Of a stretch of DNA of 64,000 nt, positions 25,222-33,972 are shown piece by piece (position 1 is the first letter of the stretch; each line of letters opens with the position of its first letter). The notes beneath the pieces were generated by a model. That model worked only from the letters and a program-made list of their open reading frames with translations, was not told the origin of the DNA and ran no database searches. The translations under genes were made by a program, and so were the position numbers. The stretch comes from JABAQJ01 sp046327745 (lineage in GTDB: Bacteria > Gemmatimonadota > Gemmatimonadetes > Gemmatimonadales > Gemmatimonadaceae), in NCBI GenBank assembly GCA_046327745.1, contig JAXLXV010000019.1:1-64000 (forward strand). The letters are read 5' to 3'.

Positions 25222-25995
25222 ATGAGCGGCTTTCCAATCCTCGAACGCATGACGTATGCGGAAGTTGAAGATGCGCTGAAGGCCGGGATCACGTCCGCCG
25301 TCTTCGCCTGCGGTGCGGTGGAGCAGCACGGTCCCCATCTTCCGATGTTCATGGACGCCGAGCATGGGACCGCGCTTGCGGGCGAAGTGGCGCGCAAGCT
25401 GGGACGCACCCTGGCTGCTCCAACCGTTCGTGTAGGCTGCAGCGAGCATCATATGGCGTTCTCCGGTACCCTCACGATTCGTCGGGAGACCCTGGAGGCC
25501 ATCTGCACTGACTATTGCGTCAGCTTGGCGCGGCACGGGTTCACGTATGTGGGCATCATCCCGTCGCATGGCGGCAACTTCGCGCCAGTAACCGAAATGC
25601 TTCCGCGGTTGCAGGCGGCGGTAGGTTCGAGCTGTCGAATCGGCGCCTACACAGACCTGATCCGCATGATTGACTTGTGGCGACAAGGCGTCGGTGAGGC
25701 TGGCGGTGACGTCTCGCACGTTGGTGGGCACGCGGACATCGCCGAGAGTTCCATCATGCTCTCGCTGTTCCCGGAATACGTCCACACGGACTTGGCTGAG
25801 CCCGGGCACATGACGACTGAGACTGCCGACGTCGTCTCCCGGATACTCCGCGACGGATTGAAGAGTGTGGCGCCCAATGGGATCCTGGGCGACGCCCGTG
25901 GGCTCTCGGCGCCAATCGGCGTTCGATGTGTGGCGGTGGTATCCGATGCCATCACCGATCACTTCCGGGCGGACAGGGATCGGCCGAACAGCTGA
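25222..25995 (+). CDS. Creatininase family amidohydrolase
   Basis: 257 residues of the creatininase/MftE/ArfB family. Metal ligands are visible in GAVEQHGPHLPMFMDAEHG, in SEHHMAFSGTLTI and in HADIAESSIMLSL; IIPSHGGNF is the conserved glycine-rich motif. These enzymes open cyclic amides or cleave formamide or peptide-like bonds, so the substrate is not fixed by family. GGGAGAG lies about 10 bases before the ATG, supporting the start at 25222. There is no signal peptide, so it is cytoplasmic. It stands between nhaA and a lipoprotein gene, and nothing nearby (no mycofactocin or riboflavin genes) narrows its role. Confidence 0.9.
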   Translation: MSGFPILERMTYAEVEDALKAGITSAVFACGAVEQHGPHLPMFMDAEHGTALAGEVARKLGRTLAAPTVRVGCSEHHMAFSGTLTIRRETLEAICTDYCVSLARHGFTYVGIIPSHGGNFAPVTEMLPRLQAAVGSSCRIGAYTDLIRMIDLWRQGVGEAGGDVSHVGGHADIAESSIMLSLFPEYVHTDLAEPGHMTTETADVVSRILRDGLKSVAPNGILGDARGLSAPIGVRCVAVVSDAITDHFRADRDRPNS

Positions 25996-26093
25996 CGTCA
26001 CTCACCTGTCGGGGACCGTCCGACGCTGATGTGTCGAAGGCAAGGACGTGACCATCCCCGTTCCGGTTGGTCGCAACTTCGTAGGAGCGCTGC

Positions 26094-26594
26094 ATGCACG
26101 GGTCCATCGTCAGGAAAGCGATTCCTCTGGTGGCGACGTTCGTCGCCGTGGCCTGTGGCAATGAATCGTCGGCGCCACTCAATGCGGCCGGCACTCTCGC
26201 CATTCAAGCACCCGCCACCGTGTCCGCGGCATCATTTCGGACGACTGGCTTCGAGGCGACGGTTCGAAACACCGGTGCAACCACGGTGTTCGCGAACGTC
26301 GGCGATGCGTTCAACTCGGCCGTCGAACAGAATCCGATCTATACCTCCATGGGATCGGACGCGATTGTTGAAGTGGAGTCGAACCCGGGCACATGGTCGT
26401 CGATCACCTTCTCGGTCATGGTCGAGGGGACGCGCTACATCGCGCTGAAGCCCGGCAAGACGTATCGGCTGATCTCGATGGCCGACGTGGGTGCGTTCCG
26501 TGGTCAGGGACGCGTGCGTGTCCAGTACAACTCGAGCGCCGACGGTTCCGGGAACGCGTTTGTCGACTACTCGAATACCTTCGAGATCCGCTAA
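26094..26594 (+). CDS. Predicted lipoprotein of unknown function
   Basis: 166 residues. The signal ends in a lipobox, FVAVACGNESS (Cys near 21). The rest reads as a single beta-rich domain: TTGFEATVRNTGATTVFANVGDAF, then WSSITFSVMVEGTRYIALKPGKTYRLIS, then GRVRVQYNSSADGSGN. The alternation and the 'GKTYRL' edge resemble an immunoglobulin-like domain, but I cannot name a family. AGGAG lies about 10 bases before the ATG. It stands alone between the creatininase-like gene and a long gap before the BNR protein. Confidence 0.7.
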   Translation: MHGSIVRKAIPLVATFVAVACGNESSAPLNAAGTLAIQAPATVSAASFRTTGFEATVRNTGATTVFANVGDAFNSAVEQNPIYTSMGSDAIVEVESNPGTWSSITFSVMVEGTRYIALKPGKTYRLISMADVGAFRGQGRVRVQYNSSADGSGNAFVDYSNTFEIR

Positions 26595-26830
26595 CTCCGA
26601 CGGCGGGCCTGCACCATCAGCGACGTGCAGATGTCACCGCGAGCTCCCACGCCGGGCGCGCGCCTCCTCTGACAACCTATCGTCTTCCGCTAGCTCCGAC
26701 GTCGGGACCGCATAGCCACTAACGTCCTGCCGTCGTACATTCGCCTGCGGATGCCAACGAATGGCGTCCCGTGGGCACGTCCGGCGTTAGCGGAGACCGG
26801 CCTGCGCGTTCTCCCCATGCGCGGGTCGTC

Positions 26831-29800
26831 ATGCGAGTCTTCTCACTGCTGGGCGTGGCCCTCTGGGTCGTCACCGCTAACGTCCGGGCGCAGGGGCCGT
26901 TCGATGCCTTGACCTTCCGGAACATCGGCCCTGCCTCGTTAGGTGGACGCATCCACGACGTGGAAGCCGTGCCGTCCGATCCATCGACCGTCTACGTGGC
27001 CGCGGCGTCCGGCGGGATCTGGAAGTCGGTCAACCATGGTATCACGTGGGCGCCGATCTTCGAGCACCAAGGGGCCAACACCTTCGGTGACCTCGCGATC
27101 TTCGCCGCGAATCCCCTCATGGTCTGGGCAGGTACCGGCGAGCAGAACAACCGACAATCGAGCTCCTGGGGGAATGGCGTCTATCGATCAACCGACGGCG
27201 GCCAGACGTGGCAACACCTGGGATTGGACGCGACCCGTCATATTGGTCGCATACGGTTGCACCCGACGGACCCCAACGTCGCCTATGTCGCGGCACTGGG
27301 GAATCTGTGGGCGCCAAGCGCCGAGCGAGGCGTGTACAAGACCACGGACGGTGGTCGCACCTGGCGACAATCGCTCGCGCTCGATTCGCTCACCGGTGTG
27401 GTCGACCTGGTCATGGATCCCAACGATCCAAATATCCTCGTGGCCGCGAGCTACCAACGGTTGCGGACACCATGGGGCTTCAACGGCGGAGGGTCAGGTT
27501 CGGGCATCTACAAGACGGCCGATGGCGGCGCGACGTGGCGACGCGTGACGAATGGCCTCCCCAGCGGCGATATCGGCAGGATTGGACTCGCCATCTCAGC
27601 AAAGAATGGCCTGGTTATGATGGCCACGATCGAGCACGCGACGCAGGCCGGCACCTATCGGTCCGAAGACGGCGGTGAAACGTGGACCCGCGCCAGTGAT
27701 GTCAATCCGCGGCCCATGTACTACTCGCACATCTACATGGACCCCACCAACGATCAGCGCGCCTGGATTCTCGCCGAGCCGATCTTGAAGACCGAAGATG
27801 GTGGTAAGTCGTGGCGCCAGATGCCGACCGCGCCGACCTATGATGTCGGGTTGCACTCAGACTATCACAGCATGTGGATCGATCCACGCAATCCGCGACA
27901 TTTTTACATCGCGGGCGACGGAGGTCTCGGCGAGTCGTTTGACCTGGGTGAGACCTTTGCCCGATTCAGCAACCTGCCGATCGCCCAAGTTTACGGTGTG
28001 GGCGCCGACCAGCGCGATCCCTACTGGATCTCCGTGGGGCTGCAGGACAATCACTCGTGGACCGGTCCCAGTCGCACGCGACACTGGTTAGGCATCCTGA
28101 ATAGCGATTGGCTGGAGATTGGGTTTGGTGATGGCATGCAGCAACAACCCGATCCCTTCGATCCACGCGTCATTTACACCGCGGGCCAGAACGGCTCCGT
28201 CACGCGTTTTGATCCAGTCACCGGCAACCGGCACGATATCCAGCCCCGTCCGGCACCAGGCGATTCGGCCTTCCGATTCGACTGGACGGCGCCCATGCTC
28301 GCCTCGCGCCACACGCCGGGAACGTTTTATCTGGGCGCGAATCGCCTGTTCATCACCCGCGACCGCGGCAACCACTGGACGTCCACCAAGGACCTGACTC
28401 GACAGGTACAACGAGACACCTTGGCTATTATGGGCGTACTAGGTCGTGATATCCGCCTGTCCAAGCACGACGGCGAGACGTCCTACAGCGAACTCACGAC
28501 CATTGCCGAATCACCGTTGGACCGGCGCATCCTGTGGGTCGGAACCGATGACGGATACATCCAAGTGTCCCGGGACGGGGGGACCACCTGGCGTGAAGTG
28601 TCTGGGGCCGTGGCTGACGTACCCGTCGGAACACTCGTCAGCCGCGTCGTGGCCTCGGCCGCCAGTGCCGGAACTGCGCTGGTGTCCTTCGATGGCCATC
28701 GAAGCGGCAATTTCGCTCCGTACATCTATCGTACAACCGACTTTGGGCGCACGTGGACGCGAATGACCACGGGGATCGGGAACGAACACGTGGTGCGCGT
28801 GCTGCATGAGTATCCAGGGAACGCCTCCCTCGTGTTCGCCGGTACCGAACGGCAACTCTACATCTCGTTGGATAGTGCGCGAAGTTGGATGCCGTACGGG
28901 GCGAACCTGCCGACCACTCGCTACGACGACATCCTGGTCCATCCGCGAACAAAGGACTTGATCGTCGGCACACATGGGCGCGCCGTGTGGATCCTCGATG
29001 ACGCCAGCGTACTGTCCGAGATCGCCCGCGATTCAAGTTCCAACACGCGCCTCTTTGCGCCACGCGCCGCGGCGCTGCAGCAATACTGGCAGGACTATTC
29101 CTACCTCGGGGCCAGCGCGTTCAATGCCCCGAACCCCGCCGAAGGAGTCTTGGTCACCTATCGACTGCCGCCTAACGTTCGTGCAGCCGCACTCACCGTG
29201 GTGCGACCCGACGGGCGCATCGTGCGCGAGTTGAGCTTATCGCCTCACGCCGGCTTGGGGCGCATCAACTGGGACCTGCGGTACACGCCGCCTCCCAGTG
29301 ATCCTGACACGAGCGAAGTCGTGACGCGATCGCTCCCGCACCCACCACACGACATTGCGGATCGCGGACCGTTTGTGTCTCCGGGTCGTTACACACTGAA
29401 GCTCACCGTGGACGGAACGACGACGGTCTCGAGCGTCAACGTTCTGAGCGATCCCCTCTTCCCGAGTACGCTGGCCCAGCAGCGCGCGCGCGAGGCGTTC
29501 CTGCTTCGTGTGTTGGCGTCTCAGCAGCAGGTGGTCGCCATGATTTCCGACGTCGCCCGACGCCGCACGGATGTACTGCGTCTGCGAGACAGTGAAGCCG
29601 TGGGTTCACCGGCCCGCATGGCCGCCGAGCGACAGCTGACGGACCTGACGGCCCTCGATCGTTCGCTGCGTATTGGCCAGCGGGCGATCCGCGGGCGCGC
29701 TTACGGGTTGGCCGCCGACTTCAACGGTGCGGGCGCCCAACAAGGTTCATTGGCACCGCCAACGCAGGATCAGCTGACCGCCCTCACGTCTATCGAAGCG

Positions 29801-29842
29801 GACCTCACCAAGGCCACCAAGGCGCTGGCGGCGATTCACTGA
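26831..29842 (+). CDS. Large secreted BNR/sortilin-like (VPS10) repeat protein, second copy
   Basis: 1003 residues from ATG 26831, which begins the signal peptide MRVFSLLGVALWVVTANVRAQ. The frame is open 20 codons upstream. It has BNR/Asp-box repeats (STDGGQTWQHLG, TTDGGRTWRQ, TADGGATWRRV, SEDGGETWTR) and a C-terminal beta-sandwich section (INWDLRYTPPPSDP). A helical tail ends the protein. It has the same architecture as the protein at 17581-20868 (for example DPNDPNILVAASYQR against DPRDPNVLIASAYQR), so the two are paralogues that have diverged considerably. No enzyme site is visible. The region just upstream (26595-26830, 236 bases) is non-coding. Two imperfect copies of CTAACTCCGACGGCGGG-like sequence stand about 100 bases apart there. 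Confidence 0.9.
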   Translation: MRVFSLLGVALWVVTANVRAQGPFDALTFRNIGPASLGGRIHDVEAVPSDPSTVYVAAASGGIWKSVNHGITWAPIFEHQGANTFGDLAIFAANPLMVWAGTGEQNNRQSSSWGNGVYRSTDGGQTWQHLGLDATRHIGRIRLHPTDPNVAYVAALGNLWAPSAERGVYKTTDGGRTWRQSLALDSLTGVVDLVMDPNDPNILVAASYQRLRTPWGFNGGGSGSGIYKTADGGATWRRVTNGLPSGDIGRIGLAISAKNGLVMMATIEHATQAGTYRSEDGGETWTRASDVNPRPMYYSHIYMDPTNDQRAWILAEPILKTEDGGKSWRQMPTAPTYDVGLHSDYHSMWIDPRNPRHFYIAGDGGLGESFDLGETFARFSNLPIAQVYGVGADQRDPYWISVGLQDNHSWTGPSRTRHWLGILNSDWLEIGFGDGMQQQPDPFDPRVIYTAGQNGSVTRFDPVTGNRHDIQPRPAPGDSAFRFDWTAPMLASRHTPGTFYLGANRLFITRDRGNHWTSTKDLTRQVQRDTLAIMGVLGRDIRLSKHDGETSYSELTTIAESPLDRRILWVGTDDGYIQVSRDGGTTWREVSGAVADVPVGTLVSRVVASAASAGTALVSFDGHRSGNFAPYIYRTTDFGRTWTRMTTGIGNEHVVRVLHEYPGNASLVFAGTERQLYISLDSARSWMPYGANLPTTRYDDILVHPRTKDLIVGTHGRAVWILDDASVLSEIARDSSSNTRLFAPRAAALQQYWQDYSYLGASAFNAPNPAEGVLVTYRLPPNVRAAALTVVRPDGRIVRELSLSPHAGLGRINWDLRYTPPPSDPDTSEVVTRSLPHPPHDIADRGPFVSPGRYTLKLTVDGTTTVSSVNVLSDPLFPSTLAQQRAREAFLLRVLASQQQVVAMISDVARRRTDVLRLRDSEAVGSPARMAAERQLTDLTALDRSLRIGQRAIRGRAYGLAADFNGAGAQQGSLAPPTQDQLTALTSIEADLTKATKALAAIH

Positions 29843-29946
29843 CGCGTTGTCCCGTGTAGCGCCAAGCGCCATGTGCGCATCTGCCGGGCAAGCCTAACGG
29901 CGGCTGCCCGCTTGTCGTTGCCCACGCCGGGCACGAGCTTTCGCGC

Positions 29947-31719
29947 ATGCAGCAGAACATCCCCCTCCTGCGCGACCTGGTGCTGCTGGTGGCCATTGCC
30001 ATCCCGGTCGTCATGCTGACCAATCGGCTCAAGGTGCCGACCCTGGTTGGCTTCTTGTTGACCGGAATCGCCATCGGGCCGCACGCCTTGGCCCTGGTGC
30101 AGCAAGTGAACTCCGTCAATACGCTGGCGCAGGTCGGATCGATCCTCCTGCTGTTTGCCGTGGGACTGGAGCTTTCACTGTCCAGGATCATACGGCTGGG
30201 ACGACTGGTGTTGCGCGGTGGCGCCGTGCAACTCGTCGCCACGGTGGGCATAGTCGCCGGGCTGGAGCTGTTGCTCGGGGTGAATGCCAATCGCGCGATC
30301 CTATACGGAGCTCTGGTCGCCCTGTCATCGACGGCCATCGTGCTCAAAGTGTACGCCGATCGTGGCGAGCTCGATGCCGCACACGGCCGCGTGGTGGTGG
30401 CGATTCTGCTCTTTCAGGACCTCTGCGTCGTGCCCTTGATGGTCCTGCTCCCGTTGCTGGCTGGAACCGAGCATGGCGCCAGTGCGGCGTTGCGCGCCAT
30501 CGGCGTCACGGTGGCGGTGACGGCCGGACTGCTCGGGATCGGTCGATGGCTCATCCCCAAGGCCTTGGAGCGCGTCGTCGAGCAGCGGAACAACGAGATC
30601 TTCACCTTGGTGATTCTGGCGATCGGGCTCGGCGCCGCCTGGGTAACGTCGATCTTCGGACTGTCACTGGCGTTAGGCGCATTCCTCGCCGGCCTTGTCA
30701 TCGCCGAATCGGAGTACGGGTTGCAGGCGCTTACCGACGTCCTGCCGTTCCGGGACACCTTCTCCGGCATCTTCTTCACGTCGGTGGGCATGCTGCTGGA
30801 CGTACACTATGTCGTGTCCCACGTCTGGCTGGTATTAGCGGCTGCCGTCTCGATCATGCTCATGAAGGCCGTGGTTGGCTTCGCCGTCGTCCGCCTAGTC
30901 CGGCGCTCGACGCGCGTGGGAATCGTGGCGGGAATCGGTCTGGCACAGATCGGCGAATTCTCCTTCGTGTTGGCCAGTATGTCCGCGGCAATGGGATTGC
31001 TCAGCGGCGACGAGTATCAGCTCTTTCTTGGAGCGGCGATTCTCACGATGCTGGTGGCGCCGTTCGCGGTGGCCTCTGCCCCAAGCCTCGCCGAGTTCCT
31101 ATTACGACGTCGTACAGCTGCAACAATGGAATTCGCCACCCGCGAGGCTCGCATCGTCAAACCACTCGATGGCCATGTCATCATCGTCGGTTATGGCCTG
31201 AACGGACAGAATCTCGCTCGCGCGCTCCGACGTTCAGGGATCGAGTATGCGGTCCTTGAATCCAACGGACAGGTGGTTCGGCGCGCGCGTCTGGAGCGTG
31301 AGCCCATCATTTTTGGTGACGGTACTCGAGCCGAAGTGCTGGAGCGAGTGGGCATTCACCAGGCGAGGGTGGTTGTCTTTGCCATCGCCTCGCTCGCCGA
31401 CGAACGTCGTGGCGTGGCCATGGCCCGTCATCTCAGTCCCGGCGTGCACATTGTTGCCCGCACGCGGTACGTTGCAGAAATCGAGGAATTGAGTGCCCTC
31501 GGTGCCAATGAGGTGGTTCCGGAGGAGTTCGAAACATCACTGGAGATTTTCGGGCGAGTGCTGCACCGCTATGGCGTTCCGGAAGAGACCATTCGCCAAG
31601 CCGCCGAGACGGCGCGGCGTGACCACTACGAAGTCCTGCGTTCCAAGGGCGCGGCACATGTCCGGATGGATCATGTGCTGCGCGGGGATACCACCGGTCC
31701 GTCGAGCGACATCCTGTGA
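29947..31719 (+). CDS. CPA2 cation:proton antiporter with TrkA-N domain (KefB/YbaL-like)
   Basis: 590 residues. The N-terminal two-thirds is a 12- to 13-segment exchanger: VPTLVGFLLTGIAIGPHAL, LLLFAVGLELSLSRI, LSSTAIVLKVYADRGEL and AFLAGLVIAESEYGLQAL. The C-terminal third is an NAD-binding TrkA-N domain: GHVIIVGYGLNGQNLARAL, then IIFGDGTRAEVLERVGI. Such proteins exchange K+ or Na+ for H+ and are gated by nucleotide or glutathione-adduct binding. Its stop overlaps the GTG start of rmuC (GTGA, 31716-31719). It contains an octamer copy at 30671-30678, and another lies in the intergenic DNA just before it (29892-29899). Confidence 0.94.
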   Translation: MQQNIPLLRDLVLLVAIAIPVVMLTNRLKVPTLVGFLLTGIAIGPHALALVQQVNSVNTLAQVGSILLLFAVGLELSLSRIIRLGRLVLRGGAVQLVATVGIVAGLELLLGVNANRAILYGALVALSSTAIVLKVYADRGELDAAHGRVVVAILLFQDLCVVPLMVLLPLLAGTEHGASAALRAIGVTVAVTAGLLGIGRWLIPKALERVVEQRNNEIFTLVILAIGLGAAWVTSIFGLSLALGAFLAGLVIAESEYGLQALTDVLPFRDTFSGIFFTSVGMLLDVHYVVSHVWLVLAAAVSIMLMKAVVGFAVVRLVRRSTRVGIVAGIGLAQIGEFSFVLASMSAAMGLLSGDEYQLFLGAAILTMLVAPFAVASAPSLAEFLLRRRTAATMEFATREARIVKPLDGHVIIVGYGLNGQNLARALRRSGIEYAVLESNGQVVRRARLEREPIIFGDGTRAEVLERVGIHQARVVVFAIASLADERRGVAMARHLSPGVHIVARTRYVAEIEELSALGANEVVPEEFETSLEIFGRVLHRYGVPEETIRQAAETARRDHYEVLRSKGAAHVRMDHVLRGDTTGPSSDIL

Positions 31720-32987
31720 GTGAATATGAGCTGATCATAGCCGCGGGCGCATTTCTCCTTGGTGCGCTGGTCACGGCCGTGCTCATGGCGACGCAACGCG
31801 CGCGCTTGCGCGCCGAACGTGATGCGGCTGTGGCCCGCGCCGAGGCGCACGTTCAGGACAGGCAACAGCTGCGAGACGCATTCCAGTCGCTCGGCGTCGA
31901 TGCGCTGCGGCAGAACGGTGAGCTGTTCCTGCAGGTGGCGCGGGCCGAACTCGATCGTTCCACGACGCACGCCCAAGTGTCACTGGCCGAACGGGAACGA
32001 GCCATTGCACTACTCGTCGAGCCAATCCGCGAAGGCATTTCGCGGTACGACGACAAGGTGAGTGAGCTCGAACGGGAGCGTGCCCGGCACATGGGCCAGC
32101 TCACCCAGCGGCTGCACGATGTGGTCCAGTCCAACGAGAAGTTGCGAGACGAGACGCAACACCTCGCCCAGGCCCTGCGCACGCCGGCCGTTCGCGGTGC
32201 GTGGGGTGAAATGCAACTCCGTCGCGTGTGTGAGCTGGCGGGTATGCTCGAGCATTGCGATTTCGTCACGCAAGAGACCGTGGAAGACGAGGAACGTCGG
32301 CAGCGGCCGGACCTTGTCGTCCGTCTTCCCGAACGGCGGACGATCGTGGTGGACGCCAAGGCGCCACTCGGCGCTTACCTGGATGCCATCGGAGAACCCG
32401 ACGAGGGCAAACGATCGGCGCTCTTTCGCACGCACGCTCGGCACGTGCGAGCGCACATCGCCGCGCTCGCCCGGAAGCAGTACTGGCAGCAGTTCGAGCG
32501 TTCTCCGGAATTCGTGGTGCTGTTCCTTCCTGGAGAGGCGTTCTTTTCCGCGGCGCTGCAAGCCGATCCTTCCTTGATCGAAGCCGGGTTGGCCGAAGGT
32601 GTCGTACTTGCCACACCGACCACGTTGATCGCGCTACTGAAATCTGTCGCCTACGGCTGGCGCCAAGATGCCATGGCCGACAATGCCGCTGAGATCTCCG
32701 CGTTAGGCCGAGAGTTGTACGAGCGGATGGCCGTTCTCGCGACGCATGTGATGGGCGTGGGTGACGGCCTACGACGGGCCACTGACGCGTACAACAGCGC
32801 CGTGAGTACCATGGAGCGTCGCGTCCTCGCTTCGGCGCGCCGTTTCAAAGACCTGGGTGCCGCGTCACCGCACACGGAGTTGCCGACCCTGGATCCGGTC
32901 GTGGGGCCGAGTCGAACCGCGGACCGCGATGATCCAGCTCGCTCAATGCCACCAGCAGACGGTTTCAGGTCAAACCCTTCGGCATGA
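31716..32987 (+). CDS. rmuC: DNA recombination protein RmuC
   Basis: 423 residues. One N-terminal membrane anchor (YELIIAAGAFLLGALVTAVLMAT) is followed by a coiled-coil stalk of about 130 residues. The RmuC nuclease-like core follows, with RGAWGEMQLRRVCELAGM, QRPDLVVRLPERRTIVVDAKAPLGAYL and FLPGEAFFSAALQADPSLIEAG. The Asp and the Asp-Ala-Lys fit the PD-(D/E)xK fold. RmuC limits inversion of short repeats in E. coli; its biochemical role is not settled. The start GTG at 31716 overlaps the antiporter stop by four bases. Its own stop overlaps the EamA transporter start (ATGA, 32984-32987), so the three are probably coupled in translation. Confidence 0.95.
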   Translation: MSEYELIIAAGAFLLGALVTAVLMATQRARLRAERDAAVARAEAHVQDRQQLRDAFQSLGVDALRQNGELFLQVARAELDRSTTHAQVSLAERERAIALLVEPIREGISRYDDKVSELERERARHMGQLTQRLHDVVQSNEKLRDETQHLAQALRTPAVRGAWGEMQLRRVCELAGMLEHCDFVTQETVEDEERRQRPDLVVRLPERRTIVVDAKAPLGAYLDAIGEPDEGKRSALFRTHARHVRAHIAALARKQYWQQFERSPEFVVLFLPGEAFFSAALQADPSLIEAGLAEGVVLATPTTLIALLKSVAYGWRQDAMADNAAEISALGRELYERMAVLATHVMGVGDGLRRATDAYNSAVSTMERRVLASARRFKDLGAASPHTELPTLDPVVGPSRTADRDDPARSMPPADGFRSNPSA

Positions 32988-33874
32988 CGCGAGCGGCAGG
33001 CGTTCCCAAGGGTCTGCGGTACATGGCGCTGGGTGCCTTTTGGTTCTCCGTCATGAGTCTCCTGGTCCGCATGACGGGGGAACGGATCCCGTCGATGGAG
33101 ATCGTGCTGGCCCGCGGGTTCATCACGCTCGCCCTGAGCCTTCTGGCCGTGAAGCGCGCTGGGATTGCCCCAGTGCTCGGAAACAACCGGCGTCTCCTGC
33201 TGGTTCGTGGATTGCTCGGCGCCACCGCGCTTTCCTGCTTCTTCTTCTCGCTGACTCACCTGCCGCTGGGCGAAGCCACGCTCATTCAATACACGAATCC
33301 AGTCTTCGCGTCACTGGTGGCAGCGTATGTGTTCGGCGAGCGCGTGCACGGGGCCGATCTCTTGGCCCTGTTGGCGTCACTCATTGGCGTGATACTGATC
33401 GCGCGCCCGGCGTTCCTCTTTCCGGCGCAGGACGTCTCACTGGATCCGCGACACGTGGCGATTGCCCTGCTGGGGGCGTTCTGTTCGGGCACGGCCTATG
33501 CCACCATCCGTCGGATGACAACGGAGCGCGCTGAGGTGATCGTGTTATACCTGCCGCTGATGACCATCCCCATCAGTGTGCCGTTCGCCGCGTCCACATG
33601 GGTGACGCCGACGCCCCTAGAGTGGCTCATGTTGCTTGGCATTGGCATCACCACTCAGACAGCTCAAACCTTCATGACCCGGGGCCTTCAGCTCGAACGC
33701 ACGGCACGGGCCACCACTGTTGGTTATCTGCAGATCGTCTTTGCTGTAATCTGGGGCGCCCTGGCGCTGAATGAACGGCCCAGTGGGTGGACGCTGGTTG
33801 GAGCAATTGTCATCGTGGGGTCAACGTTAGGCGTGGCGTGGCTCCGGCGCATCGTTGGCGCAGGGGACGAATAG
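32984..33874 (+). CDS. EamA/DMT-superfamily membrane transporter
   Basis: 296 residues with about ten hydrophobic segments in two five-helix EamA halves. Typical elements are LGAFWFSVMSLLVRMTGER, the half-ending ATLIQYTNPVFASLVAAYVFGERV, and in the second half QLERTARATTVGYLQIVFAVIWG followed by ALNERPSGWTLVGAIVIVG. Family members export amino acids, nucleobases or other metabolites; the substrate cannot be read from sequence. The ATG overlaps the rmuC stop by four bases. It is the last gene of its operon and converges with the M20 hydrolase gene. Confidence 0.92.
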   Translation: MTRAAGVPKGLRYMALGAFWFSVMSLLVRMTGERIPSMEIVLARGFITLALSLLAVKRAGIAPVLGNNRRLLLVRGLLGATALSCFFFSLTHLPLGEATLIQYTNPVFASLVAAYVFGERVHGADLLALLASLIGVILIARPAFLFPAQDVSLDPRHVAIALLGAFCSGTAYATIRRMTTERAEVIVLYLPLMTIPISVPFAASTWVTPTPLEWLMLLGIGITTQTAQTFMTRGLQLERTARATTVGYLQIVFAVIWGALALNERPSGWTLVGAIVIVGSTLGVAWLRRIVGAGDE

Positions 33875-33972
33875 CCACAGTGAGTGTTGTCGCCTTCACC
33901 GTCCGTGGGTCGACCGGTGGAGGTTTGAACGCGCTCCCCCACCAACAGCCGCAACGCCCGGGCTTCAGTCGT

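Noticed and set aside
26590..26710. Two imperfect copies of CTAACTCCGACGGCGGG-like sequence before the second BNR gene
   Set aside because: The copies differ at several positions and no further copy is seen; too weak for a repeat call.
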